A DNA stretch of 64,000 nt from Polynucleobacter sp. AP-Ainpum-60-G11 (lineage in GTDB: Bacteria; Pseudomonadota; Gammaproteobacteria; Burkholderiales; Burkholderiaceae): contig NZ_CP061318.1 in assembly GCF_018688375.1 (NCBI RefSeq), positions 1,736,001 to 1,800,000 on the forward strand, given 5' to 3'. This document shows, piece after piece, positions 57,343 to 64,000 of this stretch (positions are counted from its first letter, which is position 1; each line of letters starts with the position of its first letter). The notes below the pieces were generated by a model that ran no database searches, was not told where the DNA came from, and was given only the letters and a program-made list of their open reading frames with translations. The translations under genes and the position numbers were made by a program.

Positions 57343-58806
57343 TTAAGACTCGTAAGCAGACTCACCGTGGGAAGTGATGTCCAAGCCTTCGCGCTCTTCG
57401 TCTTCCTTAACACGTAGGCCAATCACGATATCAACCAATTTGTAGGCGATATAAGAAACCACGCCAGACCAAATCAGGGTAACGATGACGCCTTGGCTCT
57501 GAATCCACAACTGGCTAGCGATAGAGTACTCAGGGGATGCAGCATTCGCTACATAATCCCAAATGCCTGTTCCACCTAAAGCCGGGTCTGCGAACACACC
57601 AGTTAACAAAGCGCCCAAGATACCGCCAACGCCGTGCACACCGAATACGTCCAAGCTGTCATCTGAACCCAAAAGCTTCTTGAGACCAGAAACACCCCAC
57701 AAGCAGATAACGCCAGCAGCCGCACCGATTACGAGCGCACCCATTGGGCCAACGAAACCTGCAGCTGGGGTAATTGCCACTAAACCTGCTACGCAACCAG
57801 ATGCACCACCCAACATGGAAGGCTTACCTTTGTGAACCCACTCAGCAACTGACCAGCTCAATACTGCTGCAGCGGTTGCCAATAATGTGTTTACGAATGC
57901 CAAGGCTGCACTGCCGTTTGCTTCGAGAGCAGAGCCAGCATTGAAACCAAACCAACCGAACCACAATAGTGAAGCACCAATCATCACGAACACTAAGTTG
58001 TGTGGCTTCATTGCTTCTTTGCCGTAACCCAAACGTTTACCGATCACGAATGAGCCTACCAAACCTGCGATCGCAGCATTGATGTGGACAACGGTACCAC
58101 CAGCAAAGTCTAGAACACCCTTCTGCCACAGCCAACCAGCACGCGCTGTGATTGCCTCAAGCGATGCAGCATCTTTGATGTCATCAGGTCCAGGCCAGAA
58201 CCAAACCATATGAGCGATTGGTATGTAGCTGAAAGTGAACCAAAGAATGACAAACAACACAATTGCAGAAAACTTTGCGCGCTCGGCAAATGAACCAATG
58301 ATCAAGCAGCAAGTAATTGTTGCAAATGCAGCTTGGAATGCCATAAATACATACTCAGGAATCACAATGCCTTTGCTAAATGTTGCGGCAACTGAATCTG
58401 GAGTAATACCTTGCAAGAACAAACGATCAAGTCCACCAATGAATGCGCCACCTTCAGTAAATGCAAAGCTGTATCCATAAAGGGACCACAACACTGTGAT
58501 CAATGCAAATACAAACATACACTGTACGAGTACAGAGAGAATGTTCTTACTGCGTGTCAAGCCGCCATAAAACAAAGCCAAACCAGGCAATGTCATCAAG
58601 ATTACTAGTGCTGTACACACCAATAACCAAGCTGTATCACCCTTGTTAGGAACTAATGCAGGAGCAGCAGCAACTGCAGCCGCAGCCGCAGCGGCAACTG
58701 GCTTAGCCTCATCAGCAAAAGCCGGTGAAGCTACCATCACGCTAGTTGCGCCAATAGCCAAGGCCATTGCGCTTCCAGCTAGGAGTCGTTTCATCCAAGT
58801 TAACAT
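57343..58806 (-). CDS. amt: Ammonium transporter (Amt family)
   Basis: The protein has 487 residues from the ATG at 58804-58806, preceded by AGAGAGG; a longer frame would run into glnK. A signal peptide covers about 1-31, then comes an alanine-rich stretch (about 38-50) and eleven membrane helices. Conserved segments are DTAWLLVCTALVILMTLPGLALFYGG, FAGGTVVHINAAIAGLVG with a pore histidine, GWFGFNAGSA and DVFGVHGVGGILGALLTGVF with the second pore histidine. It imports ammonium and is gated by GlnK encoded just upstream. Confidence 0.97.
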   Translation of the reverse strand: MLTWMKRLLAGSAMALAIGATSVMVASPAFADEAKPVAAAAAAAVAAAPALVPNKGDTAWLLVCTALVILMTLPGLALFYGGLTRSKNILSVLVQCMFVFALITVLWSLYGYSFAFTEGGAFIGGLDRLFLQGITPDSVAATFSKGIVIPEYVFMAFQAAFATITCCLIIGSFAERAKFSAIVLFVILWFTFSYIPIAHMVWFWPGPDDIKDAASLEAITARAGWLWQKGVLDFAGGTVVHINAAIAGLVGSFVIGKRLGYGKEAMKPHNLVFVMIGASLLWFGWFGFNAGSALEANGSAALAFVNTLLATAAAVLSWSVAEWVHKGKPSMLGGASGCVAGLVAITPAAGFVGPMGALVIGAAAGVICLWGVSGLKKLLGSDDSLDVFGVHGVGGILGALLTGVFADPALGGTGIWDYVANAASPEYSIASQLWIQSQGVIVTLIWSGVVSYIAYKLVDIVIGLRVKEDEEREGLDITSHGESAYES

Positions 58807-58819
58807 TTTGAACCTCTCT

Positions 58820-59170
<351 letters not shown>

Positions 59171-59183
59171 TCAGAGGAAGGAA

Positions 59184-60080
59184 TTAGAAAGTTTTTGTAA
59201 GGGACACCAAGCCACCGCCCTTGCCAGCAGATTTCGTACCAGCGTTATTTGGTACATTCCAAAGATACGTTCCATTAACTGCGGGGGAATTAGTGCCTAC
59301 ATAAGCAAGAGCACCGGAAAGACCGCCGCCAAAGTCTTTAGTTGCGCCCAATTTCCAATCCGCGTAAGAGTAGTTATAGCTTGTGTTTCCCACTTTTTGG
59401 GTATTTGAAACGTACTGATATCCTACGTGACCATTTAATGTTACCCCCCAAACACCAGTATCGTAATTCACCGTCAAATCAGGGTAGTAGGATCCTGCGC
59501 TGTTATAAATTCCAAAAATATTAGTTAGCGCATAGGAGAATTTTGCAAAACCAGTTACAGGGCCGAACGTAAAGTTCTGTGCAACATATGCCTCAGTGGT
59601 GTTGGGAACGGTACCACAAGTATTTCTAGATGTTGTACCGCAATTTGCTGTATTTTGTGGCTGTGTTTTCAAACCAGAAGTAGGGTAGTAGTACTGAAGT
59701 AAGCCAACATCAGAAGCAAAGCCCTCGCCAATCAACTCTTTCTTAAAACCTGCATAGAAATCCATCTCAATTGGTGCAGACACTGCGTTACCGTAGGTAG
59801 AGGATCCTGTACCAACACCATCACTAATCCAAGAAATAGATGAGTTCCAGTTACCAATGTAGAAACCACTCTCATGGGCATAATCAAATCCACCTTGGAT
59901 GGCGGGCTTATAGTTTGACTGGGTCATCCCGCGGTAACGGTAATCATTCACAACTGTCACGTTTGCCGTAATTGGGCTGGCCTCTGGAGCCTCAGCTGCA
60001 GGAGCTGTCTGTGCAAATGCTGCTGTTGCGAATAAGCCAGAAGCTGCAAGAGCGATGGCTGTCTTTTGAATCGTTTTCAT
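59184..60080 (-). CDS. TorF-family putative outer-membrane porin
   Basis: The protein has 298 residues from the ATG at 60078-60080, preceded by AAGGAG. A signal peptide covers about 1-24 (cleavage after FAQ). The mature part is beta-strand rich with alternating aromatic residues: ITANVTVVNDYRYRGMTQSN, GGFDYAHESGFYIGNWNSS and YADWKLGATKDFGG. This fits the TorF family (TIGR02001). Two cysteines in TANCGTTSRNTCGT may form an extracellular loop disulfide. The gene is first in the operon with glnK and amt, suggesting a role in nitrogen uptake across the outer membrane, which is inference. Confidence 0.88.
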   Translation of the reverse strand: MKTIQKTAIALAASGLFATAAFAQTAPAAEAPEASPITANVTVVNDYRYRGMTQSNYKPAIQGGFDYAHESGFYIGNWNSSISWISDGVGTGSSTYGNAVSAPIEMDFYAGFKKELIGEGFASDVGLLQYYYPTSGLKTQPQNTANCGTTSRNTCGTVPNTTEAYVAQNFTFGPVTGFAKFSYALTNIFGIYNSAGSYYPDLTVNYDTGVWGVTLNGHVGYQYVSNTQKVGNTSYNYSYADWKLGATKDFGGGLSGALAYVGTNSPAVNGTYLWNVPNNAGTKSAGKGGGLVSLTKTF

Positions 60081-60190
60081 ATGAAACTCCTTAGTGGTCA
60101 TAAAAAGGGGATGAATGCTTTATTGCATGGAGTGATCATGAATCTTGGGCTCCCCTCGAATTTGCTGCAATTCACCTAAATAAGGCTTAC

Positions 60191-60228
60191 GCACAATTTT
60201 GGTGCTTAGATATGCACTATTTTCGTTC
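60191..60228. promoter_or_regulatory. Tandem NtrC-like binding sites upstream of torF-glnK-amt
   Basis: Site 1 is GCACAATTTTGGTGC (60191-60205), an exact GCAC-N7-GTGC. Site 2 is GCACTATTTTCGTTC (60214-60228) with one mismatch. Their centres are 23 bases apart, near two helical turns. They lie about 110-150 bases before the torF start. No good -24/-12 element was found between them and the gene. A TGCATATGCA palindrome (60236-60245) is adjacent. The region 60081-60340 contains no gene. Confidence 0.55.
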
Positions 60229-60340
60229 ATTTAGGTGCATATGCAGCATTTTTTAGTTGGTTTCGCCTGTTTTTAGCCCAACAACTTAAAATACCCTCTG
60301 TATCTTTTAAGCAAATTTCAATAGAACGGCGGTCAGCATT

Positions 60341-60595
60341 ATGCAAAAACCAGGCGAAATCCTAGAACAAATCCAGCGTATTGCTAGCGATATGCAGAAC
60401 AAGGTTGGTGATGCCATTCGCAATTCACCAGCGCAAGAGATTGAAAAGAATGTGCGCGCCATGATGAATCAAGGTTTTCAGAAAGTGGACTTGGTTACTC
60501 GCGAAGAGTTTGGGCTGCAATCTAAAGTTTTAGCAAAGACTAGAGAGAAGTTAGAGGCTCTTGAAGCTAAGGTAGCCGCCCTAGAAAAGTCTTAA
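60341..60595 (+). CDS. ubiK: UbiK, ubiquinone biosynthesis accessory factor (BMFP family)
   Basis: The protein has 84 residues. The N-terminal half has an amphipathic helix (DMQNKVGDAIRNSPAQEIEKNVRAMM). The C-terminal half is a heptad coiled coil (KVLAKTREKLEALEAKVAALEK). This is the YqiC/UbiK pattern. UbiK forms a complex with UbiJ, whose gene opens this window, and supports aerobic ubiquinone synthesis. It is divergent from the torF operon. Confidence 0.93.
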   Translation: MQKPGEILEQIQRIASDMQNKVGDAIRNSPAQEIEKNVRAMMNQGFQKVDLVTREEFGLQSKVLAKTREKLEALEAKVAALEKS

Positions 60596-60617
60596 TCAGA
60601 ATTTTTTCATCTGGAAA

Positions 60618-61217
60618 CTATTCCGGATGAAACTCATCAAAGAAACTTGAGTACGCATCTTCAGAGAAAAACGTTTTGGCATCCACTCGTGCTGGTGCAG
60701 TATGCAAAACCGAAATCTGGTAAATCCAAACCCCATTATCTGGTGTCATTCTGGTGATCCAACGAACCCGCATTGACTGCTCTACCCTGCCCGAAGATTT
60801 AAATTCTAAAAAATAATCTTTAGTGGCGGCACGCTGTTTATTTGCAGTCCGATAAAGCGCATCAACACTAACGGCACTCCCTAGAGTTACATTTGCGCGA
60901 TTCAATAAGTTACCTTGCACCTGCTCTAATAAATTAGGCGCTAGACTAGCTTGCTCTTGACGCAAACGAATCGCACTCACCGAATAAATATCATCCTCAA
61001 TTTTGAGTGCTTCCAAGGTTTGTGGAATTTCTTGGCTTTGATATGGCAGTCGTCGCTCAATCTTTTCAGGCTTACCTGGAAACAAGGCGCTATAGCCTTC
61101 TTGTGGAGACTGCACAGTCCGCCAGTCTAATTTGGGGCTACAAGCGGCAAGTAGAAATGCAGATGCTAGAACTACACCAAACTTTTTAAGAACAGGTTTA
61201 GACAATGCCAGCCCCAT
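60618..61217 (-). CDS. Predicted lipoprotein of unknown function
   Basis: The protein has 199 residues from the ATG at 61215-61217. The lipobox is LLAAC with C26. The mature part has [33 protein letters not shown] and then a mixed alpha/beta domain; the '[10 protein letters not shown]' opening is common in small envelope proteins of this order. I do not recognise a named family. It starts inside the last 20 bases of lipA. Confidence 0.8.
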   Translation of the reverse strand: MGLALSKPVLKKFGVVLASAFLLAACSPKLDWRTVQSPQEGYSALFPGKPEKIERRLPYQSQEIPQTLEALKIEDDIYSVSAIRLRQEQASLAPNLLEQVQGNLLNRANVTLGSAVSVDALYRTANKQRAATKDYFLEFKSSGRVEQSMRVRWITRMTPDNGVWIYQISVLHTAPARVDAKTFFSEDAYSSFFDEFHPE

Positions 61218-62214
61218 GCGCTTGTTGGTCAGCATGGTAGCTAGAGCGCACCATCGCGCCCACGGCAGCATGTGAGAAGCCCATGGCATAAGCTTCTTCT
61301 TCAAAATGCTTAAAGACGTCAGGATGCACATAGCGACGAACTGGCAGGTGATGTCCTGAAGGAGCTAGATACTGGCCAATAGTTAGCATATCAATATTGT
61401 GTTCACGCATATCCCGCATAACTTCTAAAATTTCTTCATCGGTTTCTCCCAAGCCAACCATTAAACCGCTCTTGGTTGGAATATGCGGGAAGCGCTCTTT
61501 GAAATCCTTCAGTAACTTTAAAGAATGTGCGTAGTCGGCACCAGGACGCGCCTCTTTGTATAAGCGTGGCACAGTTTCTAAATTGTGATTCATGACATCA
61601 GGCAGGCCTTGCGGCGCATGCTCAGAAAAAATATCTAAAGCCTTATCTAAGCGGCCGCGGAAATCCGGAACCAAAACTTCAATGCGCGTATTTGGGGAGA
61701 GATCTCGTGATTGAGAAATGCAGTCAACATAATGCATGGCGCCACCATCTCGTAAATCATCACGATCGACACTGGTAATCACCACATAATTGAGCTTCAG
61801 TGCAGCGATCGTGCGCGCCAAATTACCGGGCTCTTTCGTATCTAGCGGATCAGGTCTACCGTGACCCACATCGCAAAATGGGCAGCGACGCGTACATTTA
61901 TCGCCCATGATCATGAAGGTGGCCGTGCCCTTACCAAAACATTCACCAATATTGGGGCAGCTAGCTTCCTCACAAACGGTTACCAATTCGTTCTCACGCA
62001 GAATCTTTTTAATCTCTGAGAAGCGGGAATTTCCGGAAGCAGCTTTTACTCGAATCCAATCGGGCTTTTTGAGCACTTGCTCCAAAGGAACAATCTTGAT
62101 CGGAATGCGTGCAGTTTTCTCACTCGACTTCTGCTTACGTGAAGCATCGTAATTAAGATCCTGGCGACTATTACTAGTAGCAGTGATATCGAGGTCCGGC
62201 TTATTGGTAGTCAT
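61198..62214 (-). CDS. lipA: LipA, lipoyl synthase
   Basis: The protein has 338 residues. The auxiliary Fe-S cysteines are in [12 protein letters not shown], and the radical SAM motif is CTRRCPFC. The C-terminal conserved region is [13 protein letters not shown] and [12 protein letters not shown]. It inserts sulfur at C6 and C8 of octanoyl groups attached by LipB. Its ATG overlaps the lipB stop by four bases. Confidence 0.97.
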   Translation of the reverse strand: MTTNKPDLDITATSNSRQDLNYDASRKQKSSEKTARIPIKIVPLEQVLKKPDWIRVKAASGNSRFSEIKKILRENELVTVCEEASCPNIGECFGKGTATFMIMGDKCTRRCPFCDVGHGRPDPLDTKEPGNLARTIAALKLNYVVITSVDRDDLRDGGAMHYVDCISQSRDLSPNTRIEVLVPDFRGRLDKALDIFSEHAPQGLPDVMNHNLETVPRLYKEARPGADYAHSLKLLKDFKERFPHIPTKSGLMVGLGETDEEILEVMRDMREHNIDMLTIGQYLAPSGHHLPVRRYVHPDVFKHFEEEAYAMGFSHAAVGAMVRSSYHADQQAHGAGIV

Positions 62215-62855
62215 GATGGAATCAATTGCTTTTGCAAATGCCCTAAAAGGGTTTGGCTAATAATGTCTATATTGTCCTTGATCCCAAGGGTTTGCATATC
62301 CACCGTCCTTAAGCCCTCGTACCCACATGGATGAATGCGGGCAAAAGCGGTCAAATCGGTCGATACATTCAAGGCAAGCCCATGATAGGAACACCCCTTG
62401 GAGACTTTGAGGCCCAAAGCAGCGATCTTCGCCCCCTGATGCTCCAATGGCATTGCACTCTCTTGGGCAATATAGATTCCAGGCGCACCAGCATGTCTTT
62501 CTGCCTGAACGCCAAAATCCGCGAGGGTATCAATCAAAGCCTGCTCGATTCGGGAGACGAGCTCTTTTACAAAAATCCCCAAACGCCTCAGATCAAGCAG
62601 CAGATACACCACGATTTGCCCTGGCCCGTGATAAGTGATCTCACCGCCACGATCAACCTGCACTAAGGGAATTTGATTGCTTGGAGAATGTAGGTTACTG
62701 ACATCTCCTGCCAAACCTAAGGTGAATACTGGGGGATGCTCCAGAACCCAAATTTCATCTGGAGTGTCGCCATCTCGCTGCTGCGTGAAATCCCGCATCG
62801 CTTGGTAGCTTGACTCGTAGTCAGCTATCCCCAAATGTTTTACTAAAAAACTCAT
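62211..62855 (-). CDS. lipB: LipB, octanoyl-ACP:protein octanoyltransferase
   Basis: The protein has 214 residues. Motifs are [54 protein letters not shown] and the catalytic cysteine in RIHPCGYEG. It transfers octanoate from ACP to lipoyl domains, the first step of lipoate assembly. It is nine bases after the YbeD-like gene. Confidence 0.97.
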   Translation of the reverse strand: MSFLVKHLGIADYESSYQAMRDFTQQRDGDTPDEIWVLEHPPVFTLGLAGDVSNLHSPSNQIPLVQVDRGGEITYHGPGQIVVYLLLDLRRLGIFVKELVSRIEQALIDTLADFGVQAERHAGAPGIYIAQESAMPLEHQGAKIAALGLKVSKGCSYHGLALNVSTDLTAFARIHPCGYEGLRTVDMQTLGIKDNIDIISQTLLGHLQKQLIPS

Positions 62856-62864
62856 GCTAATAAT

Positions 62865-63134
62865 TTAGAGAACAACGCTCACCAAGGGATGTGTCGATAA
62901 GGTGCGATACAACTCGTCTAACTGCTCACGGCTGGTCGCCGTAATTGGTAAAGTGATGCCGAGATAATTACCATCTTTAGAAGGTCGTTGCTCAACCTTG
63001 CTCTCATCTAGCGTAGGGTCAAATTGACGGGCAATGTGCAAGATTGCAGGCAGGTACTCTGGATTTGTTTTTCCCATCACCTTAATTGGAAACTCAGATG
63101 GATATTCAATAAGAGATTTTCTATCTTCAGTCAT
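62865..63134 (-). CDS. YbeD-like DUF493 protein
   Basis: The protein has 89 residues with a ferredoxin-like alpha/beta fold: LIEYPSEFPIKVMGKTN, YLGITLPITATSREQLDELYRTLSTHPLV and the C-terminal VVL. DUF493 proteins regularly precede lipB, and a role in lipoate metabolism is suspected but unproven. It is upstream of lipB in the same transcript. Confidence 0.9.
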   Translation of the reverse strand: MTEDRKSLIEYPSEFPIKVMGKTNPEYLPAILHIARQFDPTLDESKVEQRPSKDGNYLGITLPITATSREQLDELYRTLSTHPLVSVVL

Positions 63135-63167
63135 GGGTTCTTATCTTTCTTAATTTTCTTTTTTACT

Positions 63168-63884
63168 TTATTGATTGCGGTGATCGGGCATACCCAACCA
63201 AGCGCCTGTGATGATGTTACGAATGCAATGCAAACGTCGATGGAAAAAGTGATCTGCCCCTGGGACCACTTGAACCGTTAATTCTTGAGGGCGCGCCCAA
63301 TCCAAAACATCAACCAGTGGAATAGTTTCATCCACTTCACCATGAATCAAAATTGTGTCAGTAGGGACGGGTGCTAAGACCCACTTACCCGCTGCGCTAC
63401 CCACCATCACGAGTCGTTCAGCTGGGCGACCCAGCTCTGCTAAGCGCTGAACTAAATGAGTGCCAACAAAACTTCCAAATGAAAATCCAGAAACTACTAA
63501 GGGCAAGGTATTTGCAGCTTGCACCCACGCTTGTTGTGAAGTCGCCTCGAATTGATTCCAGCTTGAAGGAGTGCGCATCCAATCAGTCACATGCAGCAGG
63601 TCTTCCATCTCGCCAATGCCGTCATCATGGACACCAGCAGTGGCTCCAACTCCGCGAAAATTGGGGCGCACACTGACGTAGCCCAATTGATTGAAAGCAC
63701 GCGCCATAGTTTGTGCAACCTTGTTATCCATTGTTCCACCCATGAGCGGATGTGGATGTGCAACCAAGGCCAAACCCCTCACTATGAAATCAGGGTTATT
63801 TTTTAATTCATCAGGAAGATCAATCGACATTTCAATTTGACCCACAACACCATCAATATGAATTATTTTTGTACGGCTATTCAT
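63168..63884 (-). CDS. Alpha/beta hydrolase
   Basis: The protein has 238 residues. The oxyanion region is LVAHPHPLMGGTMDNKV. The nucleophile elbow is GFSFGS with the catalytic serine. The acid lies in LIHGEVDETIPL and the histidine in GADHFFH. This is the small serine hydrolase family often labelled dienelactone-hydrolase-like; substrate unknown. It is between the ferredoxin and DUF493 genes on the same strand. Confidence 0.9.
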   Translation of the reverse strand: MNSRTKIIHIDGVVGQIEMSIDLPDELKNNPDFIVRGLALVAHPHPLMGGTMDNKVAQTMARAFNQLGYVSVRPNFRGVGATAGVHDDGIGEMEDLLHVTDWMRTPSSWNQFEATSQQAWVQAANTLPLVVSGFSFGSFVGTHLVQRLAELGRPAERLVMVGSAAGKWVLAPVPTDTILIHGEVDETIPLVDVLDWARPQELTVQVVPGADHFFHRRLHCIRNIITGAWLGMPDHRNQ

Positions 63885-63906
63885 AGGAGAAACTTTCTGA
63901 AATCTT

Positions 63907-64000
63907 TTAAGCTAACTGCAGGCGCCCTACCGGGCGCCCTTGAACTAGGTGAGACTGAATAATTTCTTCGATATCTTCAGTATCTACAAAGGTGTACCAA
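63907..64000 (-). CDS. (2Fe-2S) ferredoxin domain protein (partial, N-terminus outside window)
   Basis: The last 30 codons are visible, ending at the TAA at 63907-63909. The peptide WYTFVDTEDIEEIIQSHLVQ then GRPVGRLQLA resembles the C-terminus of small thioredoxin-like 2Fe-2S ferredoxins. The cluster cysteines would be outside the window, so the call rests on this tail and on position before the hydrolase. A strong hairpin (GGCGCCC/GGGCGCC, 63921-63938) lies within the final codons. Confidence 0.65.
   Translation of the reverse strand, partial: WYTFVDTEDIEEIIQSHLVQGRPVGRLQLA

Noticed and set aside
58655..58715. GCA/GCT repeats coding for polyalanine in the Amt N-terminus
   Set aside because: This is low-complexity coding sequence just after the signal peptide and lies in frame; nothing suggests a regulatory repeat or mobile element.
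60265..60279. GG-N10-GC arrangement (GGGCTAAAAACAGGC on the minus strand) as a sigma-54 promoter
   Set aside because: It matches only the GG and GC spacing, not the TGGCAC and TTGC contexts, and it lies upstream of the NtrC-like sites rather than between them and torF.
60608..60629. Hairpin CATCTGGAA/TTCCGGATG between ubiK and the lipoprotein gene
   Set aside because: The stem is good, but neither strand has a T run on its 3' side; the T run is on the 5' side for the plus strand. It also overlaps coding sequence of the lipoprotein gene. Not called as a terminator.

Overview
The window looks like a piece of core chromosome from a small-genome freshwater betaproteobacterium of the order Burkholderiales. 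Gene content and order, moderate GC and very tight packing fit Polynucleobacter or a close relative; this is inferred from family knowledge and gene order, not from a database search. I see no prophage, insertion sequence, CRISPR array or rRNA operon. There is one tRNA gene, tRNA-Gln(TTG), and no gene-free stretch above 300 bases.

Layout. 1-6427 (- strand): ubiJ (cut by the window edge), a Tim44-like protein, ubiE, a DUF971 protein and a very large FAD/Fe-S oxidoreductase. 6563-9833 (+): ilvA, a 5'-nucleotidase and queF. 9907-14553: ssb and an MFS transporter, divergent from uvrA. 14582-23034: a Kef-type antiporter, then kdsD-kdsC-lptC-lptA-lptB (lipopolysaccharide precursor synthesis and export) and hpf-ptsN-hprK-rapZ (regulatory PTS and ribosome hibernation). 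22979-29921: mutY and mutM, a TPR-LolB fusion, ispE, tRNA-Gln, prs, rplY, pth. 29926-36073: ferredoxin, coaD, rsmD, two M16 peptidase-family proteins, ftsY and rpoH. 36092-45058: a nearly complete cytochrome c oxidase cluster (sco, ctaB, ctaA, SURF1, coxC, ctaG, coxA, coxB and small accessory proteins). 45239-52506: a BioC-like methyltransferase, comF, trmL, gpsA, secB, grxC, a rhodanese, gpmA, a carboxy-terminal processing protease and a MoeB/ThiF protein. 52511-57237: ptsI, ptsH, a mannose-type EIIA, gshB and gshA. 57343-60080: amt, glnK and a TorF-family porin. 60341-64000: ubiK, a lipoprotein, lipA, lipB, a YbeD-like protein, a hydrolase and the tail of a ferredoxin.

How the parts connect. 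PtsI, HPr, mannose-type EIIA, EIIA-Ntr and HPr kinase are all present without any sugar permease component, so this PTS appears regulatory. RapZ and Hpf sit beside ptsN. The rpoN gene, which usually lies between lptB and hpf, is absent there, yet two NtrC-like sites precede the torF-glnK-amt operon. The heat-shock sigma factor gene has a perfect CIRCE operator.

I found no wholly new multi-gene system. The best leads are: (i) a repeated arrangement of a -10-like hexamer exactly six bases before ATG at eight genes, suggesting leaderless transcripts; (ii) LolB fused to a TPR protein with no lipobox; (iii) rsmD whose conserved N-terminus has no ATG, GTG or TTG start but has a good ribosome binding site before an ATA; (iv) CIRCE control of rpoH; (v) the missing rpoN together with NtrC-like sites.
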